Below, piece by piece: positions 34,441 through 42,517 of a stretch of DNA of 64,000 bases; within the stretch, counting starts at the first letter, position 1; each line of letters starts with the position of its first letter. The position numbers and the translations under genes were made by a program. Location: assembly GCA_014860575.1 (NCBI GenBank), contig JACZJK010000052.1:99420-163419 (forward strand), read 5' to 3'. This DNA comes from Bacteroidales bacterium. GTDB lineage: Bacteria > Bacteroidota > Bacteroidia > Bacteroidales > JAAYJT01. The notes under the pieces were generated by a model. It searched no databases. It had not been told where the DNA came from and saw only the letters and a program-made list of their open reading frames with translations.

Positions 34441-35487
34441 ATGAATTACAAGCCTGTTCCTTTACTTGAGACAATATTCCTTGCAAGTATACTATTGTTT
34501 TTGCTCGTAAACTGCAAAAAGAATGAAACCGGGCCTCTGGCAGAGGTTTTAACTGCAGAGGAAGTGTTTCTGACCCAAACAAAAGTCATTAGCGGTGGCA
34601 ATATAATTTCCGATGGTGGCTATCCGGTAACAGAACGGGGTGTTTGCTGGAGTAAAAAGCACAAACCAACAATTAAAGAAAATCGAACCAATGATGGCAG
34701 TGGAGTAGGTTCGTACGCCAGTGAAATTACGGGGCTGAGCATTGGTGTCAATTATTATATAAGGGCATATGCTATGACCGAGAAAGGTACGGCCTATGGT
34801 AGTGAAATTGTAATAATGGATCAAACCGGAACAAAAGGCAGTGTCGTTGATATTGATGGAAATACCTATAAAACAATTGGCATTGGAACCCAAATATGGA
34901 TGGCTGAGAACCTTAAAGTGAGCAGGTATAGAACCGGTGATTACCTTTCTTATCCTGGTAATGATTTATGGTGGCGATCAATAACAACGGGTTGCTATGC
35001 CTGGTTCGACGATGATGAGGCATGGCAAAATGTTTACGGTGCTTTATATGATTGGTCTGCAGTAAGTGCAGCCAAAGGACTTTGTCCCGAAGGGTGGCGT
35101 ATTCCAGATGATGTTGACTGGGATAAATTAGTGAATTATATTGGAGGTGATACAACTCAGGTTGGAATATTGCTGAAATCATGCAGACAGGTTGGATCGT
35201 CTCTGGGTGGTGAGTGCAATACCATCGAACATCCACGTTGGGATGAGAACCTCAGCAATAGCGGGACAGATCAGTTTGAATTTGGGGCACTTCCTGGAGG
35301 CTTTAGGCTGTTTGACGGCTCTTTTCCAAATTTTTTAGGTTCAAATGGGCAGTGGTGGACATCTGAAGAAGGAAGCAACAATGCTGAAGCAATTGCTTAT
35401 GGACTCAGCAGTAGTAACAATAATCTGTTCCGGGATAAATACAATAAGAAATTTGGATTTTCAGTCCGGTGTGTGAAAGATGAATAA
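34441..35487 (+). CDS. FISUMP-domain lipoprotein
   Basis: From the ATG at 34441 the 348-residue product has a signal with lipobox FLLVNC (Cys24). An earlier ATG at 34396 would place a polar stretch before the signal. A fibronectin-like segment (~40-115; TERGVCWSKKHKPTI, VNYYIRAYA) is followed by a Fibrobacter succinogenes major paralogous (FISUMP) domain (~130-345; YKTIGIGTQIWMAENLKVSRY, GALYDWSAV, LCPEGWRIPDD, FSVRCVKDE). The same ERGVCW/YYIRAYA layout occurs in the tailed protein at 28663. Probably a surface lipoprotein; ligand unknown. It is transcribed away from the tailed-protein cluster. Confidence 0.85.
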   Translation: MNYKPVPLLETIFLASILLFLLVNCKKNETGPLAEVLTAEEVFLTQTKVISGGNIISDGGYPVTERGVCWSKKHKPTIKENRTNDGSGVGSYASEITGLSIGVNYYIRAYAMTEKGTAYGSEIVIMDQTGTKGSVVDIDGNTYKTIGIGTQIWMAENLKVSRYRTGDYLSYPGNDLWWRSITTGCYAWFDDDEAWQNVYGALYDWSAVSAAKGLCPEGWRIPDDVDWDKLVNYIGGDTTQVGILLKSCRQVGSSLGGECNTIEHPRWDENLSNSGTDQFEFGALPGGFRLFDGSFPNFLGSNGQWWTSEEGSNNAEAIAYGLSSSNNNLFRDKYNKKFGFSVRCVKDE

Positions 35488-35508
35488 AACTGTGTTCTGT
35501 AAAACATA

Positions 35509-35536
35509 AAAAGGTTGCCGTTTATTGCAACCTTTT
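35509..35536. terminator. Bidirectional terminator
   Basis: A 10-bp perfect stem AAAAGGTTGC / GCAACCTTTT with an 8-nt loop has A/T tails on both sides. It serves the FISUMP gene (plus) and the tRNA-Arg (minus). Confidence 0.85.
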
Positions 35537-35542
35537 AGTTTG

Positions 35543-35616
35543 TGACTCCGAAAGGATTCAAACCTTTAACCTTCTGATCCGTAGTCAGATGCTCTATTCA
35601 ATTGAGCTACGGAGCC
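35543..35616 (-). tRNA. tRNA-Arg (ACG anticodon)
   Basis: A 74-nt cloverleaf with acceptor GGCTCCG / CGGAGTC. The anticodon loop CTACGGA between TCTGA and TCAGA gives ACG (read as ICG after deamination). The T-arm contains GGTTTGAATCC. CCA is not encoded. Confidence 0.95.
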
Positions 35617-35739
35617 ATTTAGGGCTGCAAAAATACAACAATTGAGAAACCCTGCAATTTTCTACCCCGAATTTTTCCAGGAAAAACAAAACCGGTCGCA
35701 TGAATTTCGCAACCGGTTTCATCATAAATTATTCGACAA

Positions 35740-36342
35740 TTATTTCTTTGCTTTGATTGTACAGCCTATAGCCTTCGTGAAGTTGGGGTCTGGCTTTTTA
35801 CCTGCCAACACAGCGTCAATGGCGTTTTCGAGAAATTTTTCTTCAACGGCACTTGCATCCTGGTAATTATCATCTATTGCACCGATATAGGACACTACAA
35901 GATTCTCGTCATTGCGCTCAAGAAGATATACGTGGGGTGTGCGGGTCGCACCGTAAGCCGGATAAACTTTCTGTCCTTCATCAAAAAGATAGGGGAAAGT
36001 GAACCCTTTGTCTTTGGAGCGTTCCTGCATTTTTTCGTATGAATCGGCAGGGGCAATTTCAGGATCATTAGGATTGATTGCAATCATCGGGAAACCTTTG
36101 GCTTTATATTTCTTGTCTATGGCAATCATCCGATCCTCATAAGCAACTGCATAAGGACAGTGGTTACATGTAAAGATTACTACAAAGCCTTTGGCATCCG
36201 GATAATCAGCCATGGAAACGTATTTGCCGTCAACATTTTTTAATTTGAAATCAGTTGCGTTATCGCCAACGTTATAGCCCTGGGCGTGTGCGAGGCTAAA
36301 TGTAGCAACGAAGATAAATAGGGTCATTAATAGTGTTTTCAT
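35740..36342 (-). CDS. Secreted redoxin-family thiol oxidoreductase
   Basis: This 200-residue protein has a signal peptide (cleavage after AHAQ, ~21) and an AhpC/TSA-redoxin fold. The active pair is Cys59-x-x-Cys62 (FTCNHCPYA), followed by MIAINPNDPEIAPADSYEKM and a cis-Pro region near TRTPHVYLL. Proteins with this CNHCPY signature act as periplasmic thiol-disulfide or peroxide-related enzymes. It ends a run of two thioredoxin-fold genes (24 bp after the TlpA-like gene), so both likely handle envelope thiols or damage. Confidence 0.85.
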   Translation of the reverse strand: MKTLLMTLFIFVATFSLAHAQGYNVGDNATDFKLKNVDGKYVSMADYPDAKGFVVIFTCNHCPYAVAYEDRMIAIDKKYKAKGFPMIAINPNDPEIAPADSYEKMQERSKDKGFTFPYLFDEGQKVYPAYGATRTPHVYLLERNDENLVVSYIGAIDDNYQDASAVEEKFLENAIDAVLAGKKPDPNFTKAIGCTIKAKK

Positions 36343-36366
36343 TTTCGTTAGGATTTAGGTTATTAT

Positions 36367-36858
36367 TTATTTTTGATCAGATAAAGCCTTTTTAACAGCA
36401 TCTTCAAGTTCGTCAAAGGAAAATGTTTGCTCATAAAAACTGCGATGATTTTTGTTGTAAATCAGTGTAGCCGGTAAAGCCCCCGACCATTTGTCGCTGA
36501 CTTTCGGAATCCAGCTATTTGCCCTGGGATCGTTAAGCAAAATTACCTCAGACTTAATATCATTTTTCTTCACGAAAGGAATAACCCTTGCATCAAGCTG
36601 GTTCACAAAATCAAGACTAACGAGCAGAACCTTCACTCCCTTCCCGGCATATTCTTTACCGATTTGCTCAAAATATGGCATTTCCTTCACGCAGGGGGCA
36701 CACCAGGTTGCCCAGAAGTTGATCACCCAGGTGTAGTCGTCGTCCATATGAAGCCGGGGTTCCAACTCCTGGAAATTTTTCACAGGAATAGCATTTTGAG
36801 CAGTCAGTATGAGCGAAGTTATTACCAATAAAATCAGCAGCAGGATTTTCATGTTCAA
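36367..36858 (-). CDS. TlpA-like periplasmic thioredoxin
   Basis: This 163-residue protein has an N-terminal signal segment (~1-21) and a thioredoxin domain with FWATWCAPCVKEMP (Cys53 and Cys56) and a cis-proline near GALPATLIY. TlpA/ResA-type proteins reduce periplasmic disulfides, for example during cytochrome c maturation. The next gene on the same strand is the redoxin 24 bp downstream. Substrate unknown. Confidence 0.9.
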   Translation of the reverse strand: MNMKILLLILLVITSLILTAQNAIPVKNFQELEPRLHMDDDYTWVINFWATWCAPCVKEMPYFEQIGKEYAGKGVKVLLVSLDFVNQLDARVIPFVKKNDIKSEVILLNDPRANSWIPKVSDKWSGALPATLIYNKNHRSFYEQTFSFDELEDAVKKALSDQK

Positions 36859-36948
36859 CTTTTCGATAATAAACGCCAGCCACTGATGAAATGTTTAAAG
36901 AATGTAAGTTGCAACCAGTTTGTTATGATTTTTTTACAGATAAGCTTT

Positions 36949-38592
36949 TTATCTTTCAAACATTGATTTTCCTGCGATCCAAACGGCTTCAACTTTGGTT
37001 TTCAGTACCTCATGCTCTGACGCTTTCATGATATCACGGTCGAGCATGATAAAATCAGCCAATTTGCCCGGTTCGAGGCTGCCTTTTTCATTCTCTTCAA
37101 ACGCAGCCCTGGCGGCCCAGATGGTCATGCTTTGCAGGGCCTGTGTGCGATCCAGCGCATCCTCCATCTGAAAACCATTTTCAGGAAAACCTTTATGATC
37201 CTTACGGAAAACGGCTGCATAAAAAGTCCAAAGCGGATAAATTTCCTCAACCGGGAAATCAGTTCCATTGGACAACCATCCATTTTGTGCCAATAGCTTT
37301 TGCTGGGCATAACTGTATTTTAAGCGCTCCTCTCCTACTCTGGAACCAGCCCAGTGCATATCGGAAGTGGCGTGGGTGGATTGAATAGAAGGAATTATGG
37401 AATACTGGCCAAACCTGTCAAAATCTTCGGGATGTACTACCTGGGCATGTTCAATACGCCAGCGCAGGTCATTTTTACCCTGGAGGAATTCGCTGTAAAC
37501 ATCTATGATCCGCCGGGTGGCTGCATCACCAATGGCGTGAATAATCATCTGGTAGCCATTTTCAATCGCAAGTTCACTGTATTTCTGCATTGTGGGTATA
37601 TCATGTACCCAAATTCCCAATTGATCCGGAACATCGCTATAGGGTTCCAGCAAGCGCGCCCCTCTCGAACCCAATGCCCCGTCAGCATATAATTTAATGG
37701 ATCTTACCGCGAGTTTATCAGTTTTATAAACGCCATTTTTTATAAAATAATCAATATTCTCATCAGTTGGATTCAGCATGGCATACACACGTATGTCGAG
37801 ATCGCCTGATTGCTGCAAAGAGTCAATCAATGAGATGATTTCCTTGTCAAGACCTGCATCACAAACAGAAGTAAGGCCGGCTTTGATGCAATTATCCTGC
37901 GCTTCACGGAGAGCAGCCAGCATCTCTCTACGATCCAAAGGGGGAATGGCATCTTTGAAACGATCGGCGCTGTGTTCGAGAAAAACGCCAGCCAGTTTCC
38001 CTTCTTTATAAATAGCCTCGCCTTCAGGAAAACTGCTGTTGTTATCAATGGCAAGCCTGTTCATGGCTTCCTGGTTCGCAATAACCGCATGGCCATCCAC
38101 ACGGATCAAAACTACCGGAACATCAGGAAAAGCTTCTGAAAGGCTATGATGAGGGGGAAATTCCTCGCCTGGCCAGTTGTTCTGATCCCAGCCACGACCA
38201 ACAAGCCAGGCGGTTGAATGCTTTTCGGTGTGGCGTTGCATGATTTGAATCACTTCCTCAAATGAAGAAGCATGACGCAGATCGGCGCGTTGCAATCCGG
38301 CAGCATATCCTGTAAAATGACTGTGTGCATCAATGAGTCCCGGATAAATAGGTTTGCTGCGGGCATCAAAACGGTTCGAAGTATGATACTGATCCGATAT
38401 ATCATTATCGCTGCCAACAGCAATGATAAGTCCATCTCGGATGGCCATGCTCTGTGCGACACTGAAATCTTTATCAACGGTATAAATATTGGCGTTATAT
38501 ACGATTAGATCAACGGTTTCGCGACCGTTAGTGCAGGATTGGTTCATAAAAGCGTAGATTAGAAGGATCGAAAAATATAATATTTTTTTCAT
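36949..38592 (-). CDS. Amidohydrolase 3 family lipoprotein
   Basis: From the ATG at 38592 this 547-residue protein has a lipobox (FMNQSC, Cys20), placing it in the envelope. The amidohydrolase features are IYNANIYTVDKDF-like beta start, the metal site DAHSHFTGY, then HAIGDAA and EHAQVV, and a C-terminal GSLEPGKLADFIMLD. Such enzymes (the YtcJ-like group) hydrolyse amide or ester bonds of unknown natural substrates. The frame extends to 38637, but those residues would precede the signal. It is on the same strand as the thioredoxin genes, 90 bp away. Confidence 0.85.
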   Translation of the reverse strand: MKKILYFSILLIYAFMNQSCTNGRETVDLIVYNANIYTVDKDFSVAQSMAIRDGLIIAVGSDNDISDQYHTSNRFDARSKPIYPGLIDAHSHFTGYAAGLQRADLRHASSFEEVIQIMQRHTEKHSTAWLVGRGWDQNNWPGEEFPPHHSLSEAFPDVPVVLIRVDGHAVIANQEAMNRLAIDNNSSFPEGEAIYKEGKLAGVFLEHSADRFKDAIPPLDRREMLAALREAQDNCIKAGLTSVCDAGLDKEIISLIDSLQQSGDLDIRVYAMLNPTDENIDYFIKNGVYKTDKLAVRSIKLYADGALGSRGARLLEPYSDVPDQLGIWVHDIPTMQKYSELAIENGYQMIIHAIGDAATRRIIDVYSEFLQGKNDLRWRIEHAQVVHPEDFDRFGQYSIIPSIQSTHATSDMHWAGSRVGEERLKYSYAQQKLLAQNGWLSNGTDFPVEEIYPLWTFYAAVFRKDHKGFPENGFQMEDALDRTQALQSMTIWAARAAFEENEKGSLEPGKLADFIMLDRDIMKASEHEVLKTKVEAVWIAGKSMFER

Positions 38593-38738
38593 ACGTGATG
38601 GTTTCATTACTGCAGTCAGTAAGCTGAACAAAGGCAACAGCGCATTTGTTTACCCACAAATTATCAACATTCGCTGCGAAATTACAGCGAAATTTTCAAA
38701 CACATGTTTTGAATGGCCAATGGTAAAGATCATTTTTT

Positions 38739-38746
38739 TACTTTTG
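38739..38746 (+). promoter_or_regulatory. Promoter -7 box for the DUF6580 gene
   Basis: TACTTTTG fits TAnnTTTG, 35 nt before the start at 38782. No -33 TTG at the usual distance. Confidence 0.4.
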
Positions 38747-38781
38747 CGCTTTGCTGAACTTAAACCTTTAAGACGATCAAT

Positions 38782-39309
38782 ATGAACAAAAGCATTTTCA
38801 CCCCACAGTTTTTCCTGGTAAGCGGCATCATTATTCTGGCAGTTGTTTTACGTCTCATACCCCATTGGCCTAATTTCACACCTCTGGCAGCCATGGCGAT
38901 TTTTGCAGGTACATATATGAAACGCAAAGAACTTGCTTTTGCTCTTCCTTTCTCAGCCTTGCTTGTCAGCGATATCTTAATTGGCTTCCACCAGACTATG
39001 TTTGCTGTGTATGCCGGTTTTGCCATCATCGTTCTGGTTGGTTTCTATCTACGACGCAATGTGAAGCTGCATACCGTAATTATGGCCTCGCTTGCCTCTT
39101 CCGTTGTTTTTTATTTGATTACCAATTTTGCTGTTTGGGCTTCGGGCATGGTAGGGTATCCAATGACCGGTGCCGGTTTGATCCAAAGCTATGTAGCTGC
39201 CATTCCTTTCTTTCGTAATGCACTGCTTGGCGACCTTTTCTATACTGCTGTTTTCTTCGGTAGTTTTTATTTTGCGACCCTCAGGTTTCCGGTATTGGCC
39301 AGGAAGTAG
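38782..39309 (+). CDS. DUF6580 family membrane protein
   Basis: This 175-residue protein has about five membrane segments. The conserved pattern LRLIPHWPNFTPLAAMAIFAG, then FALPFSALLVSDILIGFH and a C-terminal FFRNALLGDLFYTAVFFG, matches the DUF6580 family. The size and layout recall substrate-binding (S) components of ECF vitamin transporters, but no ECF module genes are nearby. It is a single gene with its own promoter; no riboswitch was seen upstream. Confidence 0.75.
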   Translation: MNKSIFTPQFFLVSGIIILAVVLRLIPHWPNFTPLAAMAIFAGTYMKRKELAFALPFSALLVSDILIGFHQTMFAVYAGFAIIVLVGFYLRRNVKLHTVIMASLASSVVFYLITNFAVWASGMVGYPMTGAGLIQSYVAAIPFFRNALLGDLFYTAVFFGSFYFATLRFPVLARK

Positions 39310-39310
39310 C

Positions 39311-39336
39311 AGTTGGCAGTGGCAGTGACAGTGGCA
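39311..39336. repeat. Short GGCAGT-type tandem repeat
   Basis: About four imperfect copies of a GGCAGT/GACAGT unit directly after the DUF6580 gene. Confidence 0.6.
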
Positions 39337-39398
39337 ATTTTCTTTTGTAGACTTATTGCAACTGTCAGGTTTCCATTTCCAATCAAGAAACAAGTGAT

Positions 39399-40283
39399 TC
39401 AGGCCTTCAGATTCAGGGAGGCGATAAAATCCATTACATCATTCATTTGCCGAACAGGTGTTGAAGTAGCACCGGTAATACCTATGCTATTCAAGTTTAA
39501 GAACCATTCCGGGTCAATGTCGTCCCGACTTTCGATGTGATAGGATCGTGGATTCGCATTACGGCAAACTTCAAAAAGAAATCGCCCATTTGAGCTTTCG
39601 TTACCACTTACAAAAAGTAATAATTCATTTTCAGCAGCAAATTTTTTCAGATGCTCAATGCGGTTCGAAACCTGCCGGCAAATTGTGTTGTGAATAAAAA
39701 CATGAGATGTGTTCTCAGTGTTGACCTCTTTGAGGTAAGATTTGATCATAGCTGCCATCAGCTCAAAACCTTGCGGATCCATGGTTGTTTGAGCATACAA
39801 ATGCACCGATTTTTGCGGATCAATTTGTTGAATGTCAACCTCGGTGGTAACTACAATTGCAGTTGCACCAGTTTGACCCACAAGTCCGTTAACCTCGGGA
39901 TGGTTCTTTTTACCGTAAATCACTACCTGGCTGTTGGTTTCAGATGCAAGGTCATTCATAGCCTTTATATTTCCCTGCAGGTGTTTAACAATCGGGCAAG
40001 TGGCATCAATCAGTAATATGTTGTTTTGATAGGCGATTTCATAAGTGGAAGGTGGTTCGCCATGAGCCCGGATCAACACCTTGCAATTCCTGAGTTTTCC
40101 GAACTCTTCATAATCTATCACCTTCAAACCTTTGCTGCCTAATCGCTGAACTTCTTCCTTATTGTGCACAATATCGCCAAGACTGTATAATTGTCCATAT
40201 TCTTCCAGCATAGCCTCAGCCTGTCCTATCGCATTTTTAACACCGAAACAATAACCGGCTTTGGGGTCAATGGTGGTTTGCAT
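39399..40283 (-). CDS. ispH: 4-hydroxy-3-methylbut-2-enyl diphosphate reductase
   Basis: This is the last enzyme of the non-mevalonate isoprenoid pathway, reducing HMBPP to IPP and DMAPP with a [4Fe-4S] cluster. From the ATG at 40283 it has 294 residues. The three cluster cysteines are Cys12 (AGYCFGV), Cys96 (DATCPIV) and Cys202 (NTICRQVSNR). Other family marks are RAHGEPP and YGKKNHPEV. The frame extends to 40358 but the extra 25 residues are not family-like. It is convergent with the DUF6580 gene. Confidence 0.95.
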   Translation of the reverse strand: MQTTIDPKAGYCFGVKNAIGQAEAMLEEYGQLYSLGDIVHNKEEVQRLGSKGLKVIDYEEFGKLRNCKVLIRAHGEPPSTYEIAYQNNILLIDATCPIVKHLQGNIKAMNDLASETNSQVVIYGKKNHPEVNGLVGQTGATAIVVTTEVDIQQIDPQKSVHLYAQTTMDPQGFELMAAMIKSYLKEVNTENTSHVFIHNTICRQVSNRIEHLKKFAAENELLLFVSGNESSNGRFLFEVCRNANPRSYHIESRDDIDPEWFLNLNSIGITGATSTPVRQMNDVMDFIASLNLKA

Positions 40284-40463
40284 TTGCGTGTTCAGAATTT
40301 TGATTTGCAAAACTACGCAATCCTCTGCTACCATGTAATTACATAATTGATCAATCACCTTCCGCCACCCAGATGCATTTCATATCCTGATTTCTGGAAG
40401 GAAGAAAAAATAATCATATTAAAAAAATATGATGATTCAAGCTATTTGCCTTGCGCGTTGTTT

Positions 40464-40471
40464 TATTTTTG
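40464..40471 (+). promoter_or_regulatory. Promoter -7 box for lipoprotein gene
   Basis: TATTTTTG fits TAnnTTTG, 30 nt before the start at 40502. A TTTG lies 15 nt upstream, closer than usual. Confidence 0.4.
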
Positions 40472-40501
40472 CAACAAGAAACCTTAAAATTTTGAATTGA
40501 G

Positions 40502-41035
40502 ATGAAAAAACTAATTAAACCTTTATTCCTGATTATTGCAGCACTGATGATTTACTCGGGTTGCGATAAACTGGATGTTGACTTTGATGCCAACTTTAAA
40601 ACCAACCTAAATGTAATTGTTCCAGCTGACGGCCTAAAAAACCTAACTGGTTATCCATTTTCTGAATCAGAATTTATTGATCCGATGGATGATTCGGATT
40701 TCGCGAAATACGCTGACAAGATTAAAGAAATAAAAGTTAAAGAACTAACCGCTGAAGTTACAAGTATCAATAAGCCTGTTTCATTGGTATCCTGTGATTT
40801 CTCAGTTTCTTCATCAGGTTATGTTCCGGAAAACTGGAGTTTTGAAAATGAGGATATATTTGTTGGGAAAGTTTTTACCCTTGCCAATACAAACGGTCAA
40901 TGGGATAATGTGCAAACAATTCTCGATAATAAAGAGCAGTTCACTGTTTCAATGGCTGGTGAAACCGATCAGGATGATGTACAGTTTACCATTGAGGTGA
41001 TTATCAAATCAGAGATTACAGCCAATCCGCTGTAG
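40502..41035 (+). CDS. Lipoprotein, unknown function
   Basis: This 177-residue protein has a signal with lipobox (MIYSGC, Cys21). The mature part is acidic (DDSDFAKYADKIKE) and beta-rich at the C-terminus (DVQFTIEVIIKSEIT). No known domain. It is a single gene, convergent with porQ with only 24 bp between their ends. Confidence 0.65.
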   Translation: MKKLIKPLFLIIAALMIYSGCDKLDVDFDANFKTNLNVIVPADGLKNLTGYPFSESEFIDPMDDSDFAKYADKIKEIKVKELTAEVTSINKPVSLVSCDFSVSSSGYVPENWSFENEDIFVGKVFTLANTNGQWDNVQTILDNKEQFTVSMAGETDQDDVQFTIEVIIKSEITANPL

Positions 41036-41059
41036 TTGATTCTTTTGCACATATAAATC

Positions 41060-42103
41060 TCAAAGGAATTCCGAAAGGTTGGTGCTAATGCTGATAAAGT
41101 TTGGCGATCCGACCAGGTGATATGCCTTGCGGGCATAGTTGAACTGAAATTTGGAGATACGAATACCAAAACCCCACGATAAACCAATAGTGGAAACCCT
41201 TGAATCTACCTTTAATTCCTGGCGGCGGCGATAGTCATAACCTAAACGTACGCTGAAATTTTTAGTTGGCAGAAACTCAGCGCCAAAAACTACATGGCGC
41301 ATGGCCTGATCAAGGAATTCCATAAATTTATCATCCTTGATCTCTTCCCCGGTAAATGGGTCGGTTTTTACTTTTGTGGGATCATCATACGTGAGGTTCC
41401 ATTTGTGTAGATGGGTGAGAAGAATCGAATACCTGAAAGGCATGTGCTCCAGTCGTTTGGAAAGTCCGAGTTGCAGGTCGAATGGCAAGGCTTCCCTATT
41501 GCCATTGTCGTAGCTTACCAACTGGGTGCCAATGTTGCGGGCGAGCAATGAAACCACCATCCCATTCTGCGACTGATAAGAACCTGCAACATCCACGGCA
41601 AGTCCAAACGAGCTGTAAGATTCAAGAGATGAAAAAATTGATTTAAAGTTAGCGCCTATGCTGAACGCTGAGTCAAGTTGCCTTCCCCAGCCAATGATCA
41701 ATGCAGTTTCACCTGCCCTGAAATTTCCGGAGGTTTCACCTGCTTCATTGGCATAAGTAAACCTTCCATAATCAATGTATTGAACCGAACCAACAAAGGT
41801 TCCAAAATTTTCAAAGTTCCGTCCATAGGAAACTGTTCCGTAATTGATATCGTTGAAATAATCCACAAAATTCAAACTCAGGTTATTATTCATCCCTGAT
41901 GTAATCAGCGAAGGGTTGGCTAATGCCAGGTTGATATCTGAATCCTTTATCGCAAGAAAATCTCCGCCCATAGCAGTGATTCGCGGCGAGGCCGGCAGGC
42001 TCAGAAATTTGTAGGTAGCATTGCCCCCAATCTGAGCAAACGTTACCTGCTGAATTCCTAACAAAAATAAACTGAGGATTGTTGGTAGTATGAGCTTTTT
42101 CAC
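41060..42103 (-). CDS. porQ: Type IX secretion system protein PorQ
   Basis: This 347-residue outer-membrane beta-barrel protein is a member of the PorV/PorQ (FadL-like) group used in T9SS surface attachment and sorting-domain processing. It has a signal peptide (~1-23) and the family start IGGNATYKFLSLPASPRITAMGG, followed by ALANPSLI. The GTG at 42103 is preferred; the ATG at 42160 would put ~19 polar residues before the signal. It is consistent with the two T9SS substrates in this window (23964 and 60025). Confidence 0.85.
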   Translation of the reverse strand: MKKLILPTILSLFLLGIQQVTFAQIGGNATYKFLSLPASPRITAMGGDFLAIKDSDINLALANPSLITSGMNNNLSLNFVDYFNDINYGTVSYGRNFENFGTFVGSVQYIDYGRFTYANEAGETSGNFRAGETALIIGWGRQLDSAFSIGANFKSIFSSLESYSSFGLAVDVAGSYQSQNGMVVSLLARNIGTQLVSYDNGNREALPFDLQLGLSKRLEHMPFRYSILLTHLHKWNLTYDDPTKVKTDPFTGEEIKDDKFMEFLDQAMRHVVFGAEFLPTKNFSVRLGYDYRRRQELKVDSRVSTIGLSWGFGIRISKFQFNYARKAYHLVGSPNFISISTNLSEFL

Positions 42104-42270
42104 GGGGTATGAATGAGTGTTAACTGGTTTTAACAAATCAATAACGACATGCGGCTGCAAATATTATTATTTTTTCCAATCGCCTGAAACTATTCATCTG
42201 ATGGCCCACCTGCATGCTGCTTTTAGAACAGTAATTAATCCAAAATGCAGACCTGATTTCTCAAACTTTC

Positions 42271-42278
42271 TATCTTTG
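42271..42278 (+). promoter_or_regulatory. Promoter -7 box before the FMN riboswitch
   Basis: TATCTTTG fits TAnnTTTG and lies 7 nt before the riboswitch P1 arm, which is the right place for transcription to begin at the aptamer. Confidence 0.6.
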
Positions 42279-42285
42279 CAGCGTA

Positions 42286-42411
42286 TTTTCTTCAGGGCAG
42301 GGCGTAATCCCCGACCGGCGGTGAGAGTCCGCGACTCCTGTTACATAATAATGGGACTGATCTGGTGCAATTCCGGAACCGACAGTTAAAGTCTGGATGG
42401 AAGAAGAAAAG
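42286..42411 (+). promoter_or_regulatory. FMN riboswitch (RFN element)
   Basis: The conserved RFN core is clear: CTTCAGGGCAGGGCGTAATC, CCCGACCGGCGGT, AGTCCGCGA, GACTGATCTGGTG, AATTCCGGAACCGACAGTTA and AAGTCTGGATGGAAGAAG. P1 pairs TTTTCTTC with GAAGAAAA. RFN elements sense flavin mononucleotide and turn off riboflavin genes. Here the only gene downstream is a TonB-dependent receptor at 42518. Confidence 0.97.
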
Positions 42412-42466
42412 TATCTGAGAGTTACCAGGGAGCTCCCCTCTATTCTCACTGCTGTTGATGTATGCC

Positions 42467-42493
42467 CTGAAGACAATGTTTTCAGTTTTTTTT
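42467..42493 (+). terminator. Riboswitch expression-platform terminator
   Basis: A 7-bp stem (CTGAAGA / TTTTCAG with one G-U) is followed by eight T, ending 24 nt before the receptor start. High FMN should favour it and stop transcription. Confidence 0.75.
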
Positions 42494-42517
42494 GTCTGAC
42501 TCAAAATACTCAACGCA

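Noticed and set aside
38782..39309. ECF transporter assignment for the DUF6580 protein
   Set aside because: Only the size and hydrophobic layout are similar; no ECF ATPase or T-component gene and no riboswitch is nearby.
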